Positions 36,001 to 47,859 are shown, counted from the first letter of the stretch. The stretch: DNA of 52,011 nucleotides from Ophiosphaerella korrae (GCA_028456385.1 JALNQF010000292.1:1-52011), one strand, 5' to 3'. Made by a program: numbers and translations. The notes: generated by a model not told the origin, from the sequence alone.

Positions 36001-36330
36001 ATTAATATATAGGTTAGTTATCTATAACTATAGTATACCTAGTATTATATCTTATTTATTATTAATTGTTGTTATATCTATAACTATATTCTTTATTGTT
36101 ATCCCTTCTAGTTTAAGTATAGAGGGAACTATTTTAAACCTAATTAGTTCTTAGAATAGTTTTCCTTTAATTATACTTAACTATTAAGGGTATTTCTTTA
36201 TTATATAACGCAGTCCTTGTGTTTCTATAAACTTCTTTAATATAAAGTTTCTTGTAGCTCTACTATTAATTATTAATTGTACTTTCTTTCTTTAGTAAGT
36301 ACCTATTTTTATAATATATAGGCCTCTTAT
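33084..36330 (-). pseudogene. C pol (protease, RT, RNase H, integrase, chromodomain)
   Basis: On the minus strand, the protease site INSRATRNFI lies at about 36244-36285. The RT box reads YLDN at 35350-35361, the second Asp changed to Asn. The integrase block, equivalent to D-R-D-V-R-F, lies at 33877-33915, with the first Asp changed to Asn. The chromodomain is at about 33100-33235. It is collinear with A and B. Stops are frequent. Confidence 0.85.
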
Positions 36331-38540
36331 ACCTTCTAGCCTTTCTTACTTAGGCGTTTTCGTAAATTATCTATCTTCCTAGGGCTATAGCCCTATTTTA
36401 AGTTTATATTCTTTGTATTTTAGATATTTATTATATATATATTTATACTATAGTCCTCCTTAAACATATTTCTTAGGTAGTTTTAGACTAGGTCTTATTG
36501 CTACGTATTTGTCTTCTAGGATTATTTCCTATCCTTAGATATCTTCTACTAGAATTACTCTTGTATAATTATAGCCTCTTTTTCTTATAGGCTATACTTT
36601 ATTGTTTACCTTAGGGTTTCTATATATTACGCAAATCTTCTTTAGGTATAATATCTATAATACTTTAAAATATACTAGATGTTTTAGGTCTATTATTTTA
36701 TTATCCCCTTTCTAGTATTAATCTTTTCTAGGTATATCTATTATTAAGATATAGTATACTACTAGTATTCTTAGTGTATAGGCTTTATTAATCTATCGCG
36801 TTTTTTTTATAAGGTACTACTACTCTCTTTATATAGGTATTCTTCTTACTATAACTATATATTACTTTATCTATTCTTAAAATAGCGTAAACTTTATTTC
36901 TTTAGGATTACGTTCTTTCTAGTCTTTATACGCTTCCTCTATACTTATAACTAGTAAGTATTTCTAAATAAATTTCTATTCTTTATTTTGTTCTTCTAAA
37001 TCTATTATTATATAGCTATTATAGCTATATATCTTAGGCTAGGTATACTTTATACTTCTTATACTATCTTATCTCTTACTTTCTCGTAGTTCTTTAGAAG
37101 AAGCTATAGTAGTCTCTTTATCTAGTGCTAGTCCTTTAGCCTAGATTAATAGTACTAAGGGCTCTTCCCTCTCTAAGTCTTCTATTAGTAGGTCTATTAT
37201 ATATACTATCTTTTCTAGCTATACTTTTATTCTTTCTTTTATTACTACTACTCTATTTCTTTATTATAAGAAGTATTTTACTTCTTCTTTACTAGAATAA
37301 TATATATAGTAGTTATCTTTGTAACAAAAGGTCTAATAGAGTATTACGTACTATATTTCTTTACTCCTAGCTACTTTCTCCTAAGGTTTAGCCTATACTT
37401 ATAGTACTTCTTTCTTCTTTTTAGTCGTCTTTAACTAAGTTTCTTTATCTTTCTTATAGTCCTTATTTTTATAGCTATTTACAAAGTATCCTAGTTTTCT
37501 ATATTTATAATATACTATATCTTTTTTCTTTTAAGATTAGTAGTCTTTCGCGTAGTAGCCTTTCTTACTATAGTTAAATTACGTAAAGTCTTTATTCTTC
37601 TTTTTCTTTCTATCCTTATTAGCGTTAAGGATTATAAGGTCTCTAGCATCCTAGTTTCTAGTTTAATTACTATACTTATTCTTCTTCTATTCTTAAAGAT
37701 TATTATTAATTTAGATTGCTTATTACTTTAGGGCTTCTAGTGTTCTAGGTTTCTTTATATATATTATTTCGTATTAGATTTTCGTATTAAGTCCTTGTTT
37801 AAATCGTAATATAAGGGCTAATTTATTCTATTCTATATTCTAACTTAGCTATTTAAATTATAATATATATTCTAGAATACTCTTACTTTATATAAGCCTT
37901 TTAAGTTTCTCTTTAGCTTGTTAGGTAATATCTATATCCCTAAATACTACTTTTATTCGTTTAGTAAAGTATTTATAGCTTCTAAAAATAGCTCTAGTTT
38001 TGTCCTTCTAGGTTATTAGTAAATATATCGTGTAATCTATCTAGTAAGGCTTATACTATCTTATAGCGTCTTCTTTAAGGTAAAGCCTAATATAGATTAC
38101 CTTCTTTTCTTCTATATTAAAGTGTAGTACTTGTATATCTATCTAGAGTTATACTAAAGCTATAAAAGGTCTTAGTTTTTCCTTTATTCTATTAAACTTC
38201 TTAAGGACAGGTATCTTTAGTAGTTTCTTAGTTGCGCTTATTTCTAGGCGTTACGTAATTAGTTCTATCTAGTTCTATCCTTTAATAATAGCTTTAATTT
38301 ATACTTTGTTCTACCTTAAGTAGTCTTATAGTTTCTTATTCTATGTTTCTAAGGCTTCGATTACTATTTTTATATCTTCTTTCTTATTTATTAGTTTATT
38401 AATACGTTCCTTAATTATTTCCTATATAGTGCTTTCTAATTTGTAACTACTCTTAGAGGCTTTACTTATTTATTTAGTTAAACTTTCTACTATCGTGTTA
38501 GCTAGACTATGCGCTACTTACGCTTCGCTTCTCGCAATAA
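36331..38540 (-). pseudogene. C gag
   Basis: Minus-strand Gag has two zinc knuckles at about 37490-37585 and the conserved N-terminal block near 38490-38535. That block keeps a relatively unmutated GCGAAGCGTAAGTAGCGCATAG. The stretch between knuckles and protease has no distinct domain. Confidence 0.8.
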
Positions 38541-38554
38541 CTAGATTAGCAAGG

Positions 38555-38985
38555 TGTAATAGGTATTACTAGGGTTAACTTCCTAATACCTAATCGGAGT
38601 ACTAGTAGATTTTAAAGTAATAACAAAAGCTCGTATTATAATCGTGTAATAACTATTAACAATAGAAGGTGTTTTGTAACTACCTTGTATTAGCGTTCTA
38701 TAGTTAAAAGATTAGATTACTAATACTATCTTAATAATAGATATTACTACTAACTATATACTTATTGTAATCTATAATCTATAGTTATTAAGATTAATAG
38801 ATTATAGATTACTCTAATCTATAATCTATTTATACTAAGAATCTATAGATTATAGATTACTCTAGGTGTCCTAGTTATGTATAGTCTCCTAATCAAGTTC
38901 GTGTTCCTCTAGGTTATATAGGTCCGAGCTAGTTATCGTAGAGCTAATTAGTTCTATCTGTAGTTCTTCTGTTACCGTCGTAACA
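38555..38985 (-). repeat. 5' LTR of C (431 bp)
   Basis: It ends GTTACCGTCGTAACA on the plus strand and retains many CpA, TpG and CpG that are lost in the 3' copy. On the minus strand it is followed by CCTTGCTAATCTAG (38541-38554). Confidence 0.93.
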
Positions 38986-38990
38986 ACGTG

Positions 38991-41660
38991 TTATAATTAC
39001 TTAATCTAATTCTAAGACCTATATCGTATATATATTAAATACTCTATATCTTACTAGATATCTAATATAGCTTTAAATACTTATTTTAAAGCTTTTCTTA
39101 TTATACTTAGCTAATTACTCTTTATTAAGTAGATATACGTAGTAGCTATTACTATATACTCTACTCTAATCTAGCTAAAAGTTTACTATAGTAGCTCTTA
39201 CTTACTTAAGCTAATAGTATCTAAAGTACTATCTAAACTAGCTATTAAGTACTATATTAGGAGCTTATATATTATAAGTATAGCTTAGGCTTATATTATA
39301 TAGCTATATAACTACTTCTACTATTTCTAGCTAGAGCCTTTTTACTAAGTTAGTACTTATCCTTATCTTAATTACTTTTGTTATTATTTCTTAACTAGCT
39401 CTTTTAGCTCTTCTATTTAGCTTATATATATATACTAAAGTACTCTTAATTATAATCTCTTTTTATTTAACTTAAATCTAAAAGTACGTCTTACCTCTTT
39501 ATAAGAGTATTACTACTTTATTATTTTACTAGATTATATATATATAGAGCTTATAACGTGTTAGTAGTAGCTTTATAAAGTTTTTAAATACTTTTATTAT
39601 TTTTTAGAGAGTTTTACCTTATAATAAGTAGGTATAAAGCTTACTACTATACTTATACTTAAGTAGTATAGTCTAAACTTCTTTAAAGTAGCTAGTAAGT
39701 ATATTAAATCTATCTTATACTACTTACTAGTATAAGTATAGAGCTCTTACTCTAGGCTACTTTAAGATAACTTACTTAGCGTATACTATTAAGTAGTACT
39801 TATACTTAATACGCGCTATCCTATTAAAATATATATTTCTTATACTTATTACTAGCGCTTATAGTACTTCTAGTCTAAGATAACTAGCTCTAGTATACTA
39901 GAGCTCTTTTAAGTTACTTTTAGGCGTTATATACTATAAGTTAAGCTACTAGTTACTTAAAGTTTTACTTATAATAGTTAAATAAAATATAATAAGCTTA
40001 TATTTAATAAAATTAAGGTTATATTTATATATTAGTATTACTAGTATAATACTCTTAACTAGTATTCTTATTCTTAGAGTTAAATTAAAACCTTAATACT
40101 AATCTCTAGCTTACTATAATTAAGATTTAGATACTATATTAATATATAATCTTTTAACTACTACTACTTTATAAAGTATAAGATTTTCTATATACTTACT
40201 AAAAGCTCTATTTAGAGCGTTTTTAAAGACTTAAGTATATTTACTAAGTATTAGAAATACTTATATACTTACTTCTATATAGCTTATACTTTTTACTCTT
40301 ATAAAGAAGCTTAGTTCTATAAAACTTATTAAGTTAACTAAGTAGAGAGTAGCTCTATTATTAAGTATAGTACTCTTAGAGAGTAAGTAAGTATTAAAAT
40401 CTAGTATTAAGTAGGCTCTAAAAGTAAGCTTAATAAGTTTACCTAAGTTAATAAGTATACCTATATTAATAAATATGCCTAGGTTAATAAGTACTACGTT
40501 TAGCTAGCCTAGATAGGATAGAGCCTTTAATTTAACTAACTCTAAGTTAGCTTTAACTAGTTCCTAAAAGGGACTAGCTTACTTTTAAGTTACTAAGGTT
40601 TTAACTACTATAAAGTGTAGCTTATCTAAATAAGCTTATATTTTTACTTTTCTATTATTATCTATTTTAAATAGACTACTTATAAGTACTACTTATATCT
40701 ATCTATAATCTTATAGCTTTTAGTAGTAAGCTTAGCTATATAAGTAGTTATATTTTAAGTTAGAGCTTAATACTTATAGCTTAGATCCTCTAAATATTAT
40801 AAATACGCTAGCTCCTTAATTAGTAGTTTAGAGCTTATACTCCTATAATAGAGCTAAGTAGATACTACTAATTTACTCTAGTATAAGTACTTTTAAGCTA
40901 AAGACTAAGCTCTAGATTATAGATTAGCTTATTATCTAAGCCTAGTCTAGAGCTAGCTTTAGCGTTAACGCCTCTAGGAAATCTTACACTACAAGCTTAC
41001 CTATTAACTCTAAGATATTATACGCGATTGCGCACTAATATAAGCGTAGCTACTTATTATACTAGAGCTCTAGTAATTAGCGTCCTTAGCGAGCTTTCTA
41101 TAGATATGCTTAGTATTAAGCTTAGATAAGATTACTAGTACTAGTATTAGATAGGGCTAGTAGGTTCTTTAGTGTTTAGACAAGCTCTTATAACGTAGCT
41201 TTATTATTTATAAGTAGAGTTATCTTAGCTATTACTAGATAGCTTAGATTAACTATAGTATTTACTTAGGTACTTATAGCTCTAAAGCGTACTATTTGCA
41301 ATACCTAAATATTTTTTATAGCCTAGTATTTCTCTATTATAAACTTATAGGTAGCTACTTCTTTTACTATTACTAGGCTCTTTAGTTTAGGTTAAACTAG
41401 TTTGTTAGTATAGATATTAGGGACGTTATTAGCTTCTAGATTAATAAGCTTCTAGATACTAAGTTTAAGAGTATTATAGTAGAGTTATATAAACTATACT
41501 AGCTATTATAAGTACTTATTAAGTAAAGTAGTACTTTTATTAAGTAGAGTAATCTTACTATAAGATATTATTAGAGTTTAAGTAATAGATAAGATAAGAT
41601 AAGATAAAAGTATACTAAGCTCGCGATCTCTTACTATAGTATATAAGATAGAACTATTAA
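38991..41660 (-). pseudogene. F gag, protease and integrase (copia)
   Basis: The minus strand is read from the right. A Lys/Glu-containing Gag-like region lies at 41620-40990 (for example KSLVIVKEVATYKFIIEKY). A protease-like block sits near 40330-40390 (ATLYLVNLISFIE, the region after the D-S-G-A site of copia). Integrase lies at 39960-39580, with RIARIKYKYYLIVYAKQV where H-H-C-C Cys became Tyr. It is followed by the catalytic-core start (FKEV-TILLKYKYSSKLYTYLL), matching the copia block where a D-x-Y-S-G-K motif is expected. Position and order support Ty1/copia. Dozens of stops are present. Confidence 0.7.
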
Positions 41661-41671
41661 ATAATTTTTAG

Positions 41672-41686
41672 CGCTAGGCTTATAAC
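41672..41686 (-). promoter_or_regulatory. Putative primer-binding site of F
   Basis: Directly after the 5' LTR (minus strand) the sequence is GTTATAAGCCTAGCG. Allowing for two RIP-type changes, it resembles the internal initiator-Met tRNA complement used by copia-type elements, rather than the usual TGG start. This comparison is from memory. Confidence 0.45.
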
Positions 41687-41851
41687 TATTATAAGATATA
41701 AGCTTAAGAATAAGTAAGAAATAATTATTAATTAATAAGCTATCTAAGCTAAGCTACTTATATATATTAGAGTAGCTCGAAAAGCTTATATAGCTTGCTT
41801 ACTACTATAGGCTTACTTAAATTATATAGAGTAAAGCTCGAACTTGTAATA
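41687..41851 (-). repeat. 5' LTR of F (165 bp)
   Basis: It starts TATTATAAGATATAAG and ends TTGTAATA, followed by the duplication TTTTC (41852-41856). The next 13 bases to 41869 are D sequence. Confidence 0.85.
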
Positions 41852-41869
41852 TTTTCTTTATAAATTATA

Positions 41870-43931
41870 TAGTAAGGTAATATAAAAAAAAAGTGTAAAA
41901 AAAAGTTATAGTTTTTAACTAGTAATAACTCTACGAATAAAAGGGCTAAAAATATATTTAAATTTAAATTTTAAATAGAAAATCTTGTCGTTTATTTTAA
42001 TTTACTACGATTTTTGATTACTTAGCTTACTAGAGCTAGAACTAGAATAGTTTAGAGAACTTTTTTTAAGTTAAATTTAGAGCTTCATTACTTTTTATTT
42101 ATAGTATATTTCTCCTATTTTTTAGTATAAGTTAGATAATATTAAAAACATTAATATAGGTTAGTTATACGTTATTCTAATTAGTTTAAGAGAAGATATT
42201 TTGTAAATAGAATAAATATAAACTTTTAGTTATAACTTATATTTAAAAGCTATAACCTGTTACTATTAATACTTAGTAGGATAACTATTAGTTAGTAAAT
42301 AGTTCTACTAACGTTTTTCTCTCGATAATATATAATTATCTATAGGTTCTTATAGTATAAGCGTCTATTCTTCTATTTTTACTATTTTAAAGGATTCTAC
42401 TACTATAGAAGTAGTCTATATAAAAAAACTTCTTTTATATCTTTTAATTAGTTAATCTTTTATTAAACTCTATACTTATTTAATAGGAAGTAGATCTAGA
42501 CTATAAGCTAAGTAAAGAAAGAGCTTTATCTTTTTTCTTTTAATCTAATTAATAATAGTAGAAGCTTTATAAATTCTACTATTATCTTCTCAATAACTTA
42601 TCCTAGTTTCTTAGTTAGCTATTTATAACTTTAGTTTAAAGTTCTATTAACTACTTATTTTAAAATAATAATAAAAACATAGAAAATAGTATTATATAAT
42701 ATACCTATATTAATATAAGAAGTAGGATTAAGAGTTTTACTATTAATTACGTTCTAATTATACTTTAGGTTTTATCTTCTTCTTATATAAATAGCTCCTT
42801 ATACTTAGATATTTTTTAACTTAAATAATATAATAGTTAGAAAGATAGCTACAAAACTAAATTTTAGAAGAAATTACAATATATAAGAAATAAAATGTTT
42901 TTACTTATTAGGATTTTTTTTAAACTTATTTCTATTTTTTATAAAGATACTTTCTTTTCTAACTTTACTTTTACTTATTTTTTAGTAATATTTAGGACTA
43001 TATCTTATATTTATTTTAAAACATTTTTTTTTCTATTAATTTTAATATTTTATTATATTATTAGTTTTCCTTTATAGTAGTAATCTCTTTTTTTCGTATT
43101 TTATTTATTTATTAGATAATTTTTACAAGTAATATTAATAGTATAGCTTTTATCTTTAATAAAATATTATAAGCTACTAATAGAGATAATAATACTATAT
43201 TTAAATAATTTTCTCTTATTAGTATGTATAAAACTCTTTACTATATCTCTATTTAGTTATCTTTTTTCTCTATATTTTAACTAAGTAATTTACCTTTCTA
43301 TTACTTATGTAATAGAAGGTAGATTATAATTTTTTTAGTCTAATTCGAATTACAGTAGTTTTAATAGACTTATATTCTTTTTTAATAATAGTAGTAATAA
43401 TTAAAAGAGTTAGATTAGAAAAGTAATAAAACTTTAGGTTTAAATTTTAAGACGTTTATTAATATTTATTAAGGATATAGTAAATAGATTAGAAAAAAGA
43501 TATTAGAAGTTATTTTATTGTATATAGACTAATAGATTAGTAATCTATTTTGTTAGTTTAGCTCATATAATAATGTTGTTAAATTTTTCTATTTAAAATA
43601 ACTAACTTAGTAGATAACAAATATTATATAAAAATAAAGTTATCTAATCTTTATTACTCTATTTTAAACTTAATAAAATAAAAATAGAATTTTATATTCT
43701 AATAAAAAAGGTCTATTACGTTATATTTTAGGAAAAAAAAGGCCTCTAAATACTTCGAATCCTAGCTCTAGTTCGCTTAGTAATTAAGATTTATCGTACC
43801 CTATATTAAAGAGCTAGATTTTCTCTTTAAAATTTAAATTCGATTATATTTTTAAATATTTTATTCGTTAAGTTATTACTTATTAAAAACTATAACTTTG
43901 TTTTACACTTTTATTTTGTGTTACCCTACTA
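41870..43931 (-). mobile_element. T2: complete Tc1-like transposon (2062 bp) with about 210-bp inverted repeats
   Basis: The left end TAGTAAGGTAATA and the right end TTACCCTACTA are inverted copies that match T1 and T3. TA dinucleotides flank both sides (41868-41869 and 43932-43933), as expected for Tc1/mariner. The inverted repeats run to about 42080 and from about 43725. Removing T2 joins D exactly as in A (29652-29665). A transposase relic on the minus strand fills the middle. Confidence 0.9.
42245..43566 (-). pseudogene. Tc1-family (DD34E) transposase relic of T2
   Basis: This would be a cut-and-paste transposase. On the minus strand, EDNSRIYKAS at 42559-42587 corresponds to the E-D-N-A-R-x-H block of Tc1 transposases. 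The S-P-D-L-N-P-I-E-H-V-W motif is recognisable at 42468-42506 (YSLDLLPIK). The second Asp (42584-42586) and the catalytic Glu codon, now AAA (42479-42481), are 35 codons apart, the Tc1 DD34E spacing. The C-terminus reads SYPTKY near 42270-42285. A possible Met start is the ATG at 43564-43566. The plus strand here is only a T-rich mirror. It is inactivated by stops and at least one 1-base deletion near the C-terminus. Confidence 0.75.
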
Positions 43932-44194
43932 TAGATTTAACTCTAATATATATTAAATACTAAGAGATATAAAGTCTTAGACTTTAAGAAGAGAAAACTT
44001 TATAAATAGAATTAAAAAAATATATAATTAACTATTATAGGATATATAATTCTTATGAGATTAGATAGTAAGGTACTATAATAAGAAATATAGAAAAAGA
44101 CCCTAATTTAAAGAGGGAGAAAAAGTATAGTTAGTATAAAGAAATATTAAGAGTAAATAATCTAGTTTAAAACTAGATTATATAAAAATAAGAC
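43932..44194 (+). pseudogene. D pol segment after integrase
   Basis: The sequence resumes at TAGATTTAACTCTAAT, homologous to 29664 onward in A, and stays collinear to AAGACTA at about 44191-44197 (A 29927). It then stops matching. This is the linker between integrase and chromodomain. E begins here, so the chromodomain of D is beyond the window. Confidence 0.8.
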
Positions 44195-44399
44195 TAACGT
44201 AGATAGTATATAAGTAGCGCTAGTAAGTAAGTAGTGCCCCCTAAAATACACTAAAAAAGCTAAAAAATAGTATCTTAGATCTTAATATTAGCGATTTAAT
44301 ATTATCTATAAACCTAGGAAAACTTTCTTATACCTATAAATAAGCTATTCTTTAAGTTAAAAAAAGAATATATTAATATAAAGGAGTTATCCCTTATAT

Positions 44400-44516
44400 C
44401 TCTTATTTTCGCACTAATATTAGTAAGTTTACAACTTACTTATATTACAAACTTACTAATATTATAAAACTTACTAATATATTAGTAAGTTTACAACTTA
44501 CTAATATTTAACTACC
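44400..44516. repeat. Cluster of short inverted repeats near the start of E
   Basis: AGTAAGTTTACAACTTACT occurs twice, and its half-sites AACTTACTAATAT occur several more times in both orientations within 115 bp. It could form hairpins, and lies in what is probably the 5' LTR or leader of E. Confidence 0.75.
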
Positions 44517-44960
44517 TTTCTACTTTTAGTTAGCGCTTACTAAGCTAATAGGTATATATACCTAGTACTTACTTAGATAGCTTTATTTACTATTTACTCT
44601 TTTTAGTTAATTATTAAAACTACTTTATTAAGTTATCTTACGTAAAGTCTACTTTATATAATAGTAGATCTCTATAAATATTTTACTTTTATAGGCCTCT
44701 CTATAACCTAGAACTACGCTAGTAGCTTTTTTACTTATACTAGAGTTACTATAAGATAGCTAATTGTAGCTAACTCTTAATTAAGCTTAGCTAGCTAAAA
44801 AGAACTATACTACTAGGAATTAGATCTTACCTTAGCTATAGTGCGCTAGGTAGCCTCTTAAGTTTACTATATTATAGTTCTAGTTAAAGTTTCTAGCGCT
44901 TTCTTTTTACTAGTACTAACGCTAACGTTCTAGAAAGAAATATATACTAAAGAAGAGTAG
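44517..44960. other. E leader, no gene seen
   Basis: I see no domain or repeat in this stretch. It probably contains the end of the 5' LTR, the primer site and the start of the Gag frame. Without the second LTR these cannot be placed. Confidence 0.35.
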
Positions 44961-47650
44961 TTTAACTACCTTATAGGTTATAAAGCTTTAGCTTACACCT
45001 ACTATATACACCTAGGTAAGGGCGTGCTTATACTAGGTATTAAACCTAGGTAGTAGCGCTAAGGAAAGAAAAGACCTCTAAACTTACGTAAATTACTAGC
45101 GCTTAATTTATAAGAACTAAGTAATAAAGTGCTCTAGACCTTACTAAAACCTTTACTAGCTAGCGCTAAAGATCTAAATCTCTATAAACTAATAGATAAA
45201 CGCACTAATATAGTATATAACTACTATAACTTAGCTTATTATACTATAACTTAGTTATATAAAAAATCTTCTATCTCTTTAAAAGCTAGCCTCTTAAACT
45301 AAAATAATACTAGCTTATAACCTCTTTATTACTTAAACTAAGTATACTTATAAGATAAAGACACGCTATAAATAGTAGACTATAGATCTAGTAAAGAACT
45401 AAAAGAATACTCTAAAGCTACTATACTATAAAAAATCTATAAAATATACGCTAGAACTAGGTCCCTAGAAAAATAGACCTAAAGACTTACTATACTAACT
45501 ACTCTAACAAAAAAAGTAGTAAGTAACTTCTAATAATAGTTTAAGACCCCCTTATAGAAAGATAAAAGAAAATAAGTAATAGACTCTAAATCCTTTATTT
45601 AGCTAAGACTACTTAGTAAACTTAATTTCTAACCTAATATAATTCTCTAACAAGTACTAGGCGCTTTCTTAGCTAATAGCTCTATAATAGACTTAGCTAC
45701 TCTTAACTAACTTATTATAGAAGAATTTAACCTAGATATAGACCCTACCTCCTTTAACTAAGGTAGCCCCCTAAAGTATAGACTAGTTACTAAGGTCTCT
45801 TTTAATAACTAGACTATATTAAATAACTTAATTAATAACGCCTAACTAAACGTTAGCTAAGTATTATTACTTTAGCCTACACCTAAGCTTAAGATCCTAG
45901 AAGAGCTAAGGGATAACTTACTATTAAACACTATAATTAATAAAGACCTACTACTAAGAATAGTCTTTATATCTTAAGATAAACTTAAGAAATTACTTAC
46001 TAAGTTTACTAAGCTCTAACCCTTGTTTTGTACCTTACTACTAACCTTTTACTAAGGAATTAAGGATAATAAACTTAGTAATTACTTATCTCTTAGAGAA
46101 TTTACTCTAGCTAGAATAGTATTATACCTAGTAGTTATAAACACCTAGATATAAGATATAATTAACGTAGTAAATAAATAAAACTAGAGGCTTATAGCTA
46201 GAGTAAGTAAATTAGATAAATAACTCTCTTAATAAGATAACTAATTAGCTTAACTCTAAGAATACCTAGCGTAATTACTACTAGACTATAACTATATTAT
46301 AGAGTAATATAATACTTTAAGCTAAAGAGCTACTTAGTATAAAGCTCTATAAGAAGAAGCTATAGTAAAATATAACTACTTACGCAAAGTAGTAATCTAC
46401 TAAGAAGACCTAATAGCTAAATAAACTAAGCTAGAAACCTTTAACTTTAATATACTAGCGTAGAAAGATATAGAACTACTTTATACTAGGATCTTACTAT
46501 AAAGCTAGTAACCTAGCTTCTTTAAAAGAGAGTTTAAACCCTAAGTACTAGTAGTAGGCTACTATATCTTTAATAGAGAAGAGTTTACTCTAACTTCTTT
46601 CTTAACTAGTATCTAAGAGCTAGCCTTTAATTTTTACTAGTATAAAGAACAAGAAAACTACTTTATAAAACCTTTATAATTTTTAAGTATAAGATACTAT
46701 ATAGATATTATATCCTTTATCTAGTCTATATATAATTACTTTATTACTAATAGAAAAAAATATATTAGCTTATAAACCTAAGCTAACGTTATTATATACT
46801 ACTATATAGGATTAGCTTACTTATACCTTACTATCCTAAATAGTGTTACCTACTTATACTAAGAAGAATTTATATATTTCTTTATACTTTTTTACTAATT
46901 TAGTAATATAAATATAGTAGGATTAAGAGAAGTACGTTATAAAACCCTAGAAATAGCTAAATTTAGACTAGATTAACTAATCTACAAAACTACCTAGTTA
47001 GTATAGGCTAAATTCCTCTCTAAATTTAATAATATTAGCCTTAAACTATAATAGAACCTATAGCTATACAATATCTACCTTTAAAAAAAGCTATAACCCT
47101 AGCTTAAAGAAGCTACTAGTACCGCCCCTAGTATTAATAATAGCCCCGCTAATTTTTAAATAATAATCTTAATATTAGAAAATAAAGTAAATAATTACAA
47201 CCTAGATATAGGCCCTAGGCAAACCTAGCTTTATACCCTAGTGCCTATAAGAGCTAAACTAAGAGCGTAGATATAAAACTTTAAAGAAAAACTAGCTATA
47301 ACCCTACAAGAACTAAAATACTATTAACTACAACTAGAAAGCGTATTTAGAGGAATATACCTAACTAGTAAAAAGGCTAGTATAATTAAAACTAAGAACT
47401 TTAAAATAATTTTATACTAGAGCTATAAAAAGATAGGTATTAAGAAGCTAGACTATACTACTTGTAAACAAATAAAAGCTACTAGATCTAAAATACCTAC
47501 TAATACTATAAACTACGATATAGCTACCTATATAGTAATAGACTCTAAAATAGATATAGAAATAGAGGACTAAATCTTTAAATACGACCCCTAACTAGAC
47601 ATAGAGCTAGAACTAGAGCCTAACTTAGACTAAGATTTAGAAAATAATAT
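44961..47650 (+). pseudogene. E Gag-like region
   Basis: A long plus-strand reading frame is recognisable by composition: charged, with acidic clusters such as LELEPNLD near 47600 and few low-complexity runs. Readable landmarks are EEFTLTSFLTS at about 46580-46612 and EVRYKTLEIAKFRLD near 46930-46972. No CCHC knuckle was found. It is assigned to Gag from its position upstream of protease and RT. It may instead include a separate gene. Many TAA/TAG codons are present. Confidence 0.5.
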
Positions 47651-47859
47651 TCCCTAGGCCTAAAGCCTTAACCTAGAGATTATATAAACTAGAAGAGCGT
47701 AATTAACTACTAAAGTATAACTCTTAGTATAGCTATATCTTATATACTTACTTATAGAATATAGATAGTCTAGTACAAGAAACTACTAACTAATCTAATA
47801 GGAGCTAAGCTAAACTAATTCTTATTTACTAGCTTCTTAGGTAAAGACCTTATAGTACT

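Larger units (their letters stand above)
31950..38985 (-). mobile_element. C: complete Ty3/gypsy chromovirus, minus strand
   Basis: Its length is 7036 bp with 431-bp LTRs at 31950-32380 and 38555-38985 and a perfect target duplication ACGTG at 31945-31949 and 38986-38990. The coding content and order match A and B on the minus strand. The LTRs are shorter and carry an AATCTATAATCTAT-type repeat cluster absent from A and B, so it is a third LTR subfamily. It is inserted in F beside integrase. Confidence 0.93.
14425..41851 (-). mobile_element. F: Ty1/copia retrotransposon hosting elements A, B and C
   Basis: F has 165-bp LTRs at 14425-14589 and 41687-41851 and the target duplication TTTTC (14420-14424 and 41852-41856). 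Its own sequence totals about 6.2 kb once A, B and C are removed. Read on the minus strand from the right, the order is gag, protease and integrase (41650-38991), a middle part (31949-31452), reverse transcriptase (24249-22961) and RNase H (15947 to about 14600). Integrase preceding reverse transcriptase is the copia arrangement. All genes are destroyed by stops. Confidence 0.85.
2872..44194 (+). mobile_element. D: interrupted Ty3/gypsy (chromovirus-related) retrotransposon, oldest host element
   Basis: D is the outer shell of the nest. Its pieces are: 5' LTR 2872-3261; gag first half 3262-4014; gag second half through integrase 10403-14424; a few bases of pol at 41857-41869; and pol after integrase at 43932-44194. 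The pieces align in order and without gaps to the complete element A. The missing stretches are explained by insertions H, F and T2. D then stops at about 44194, where element E begins. Its remaining pol, chromodomain region and 3' LTR must lie beyond the window. All coding parts are riddled with stops. Confidence 0.85.

Noticed and set aside
42895..43077. 60-codon ATG frame on the plus strand, hydrophobic and Phe/Ile/Tyr-rich
   Set aside because: It lies antisense to the Tc1-type transposase relic of T2. Its composition is what a T-rich mirror of a Lys-rich coding strand gives, with no ribosome or family signal.
44195..44560. Exact 5' LTR boundaries for E
   Set aside because: The matching 3' LTR is outside the window, so start and end were left approximate.
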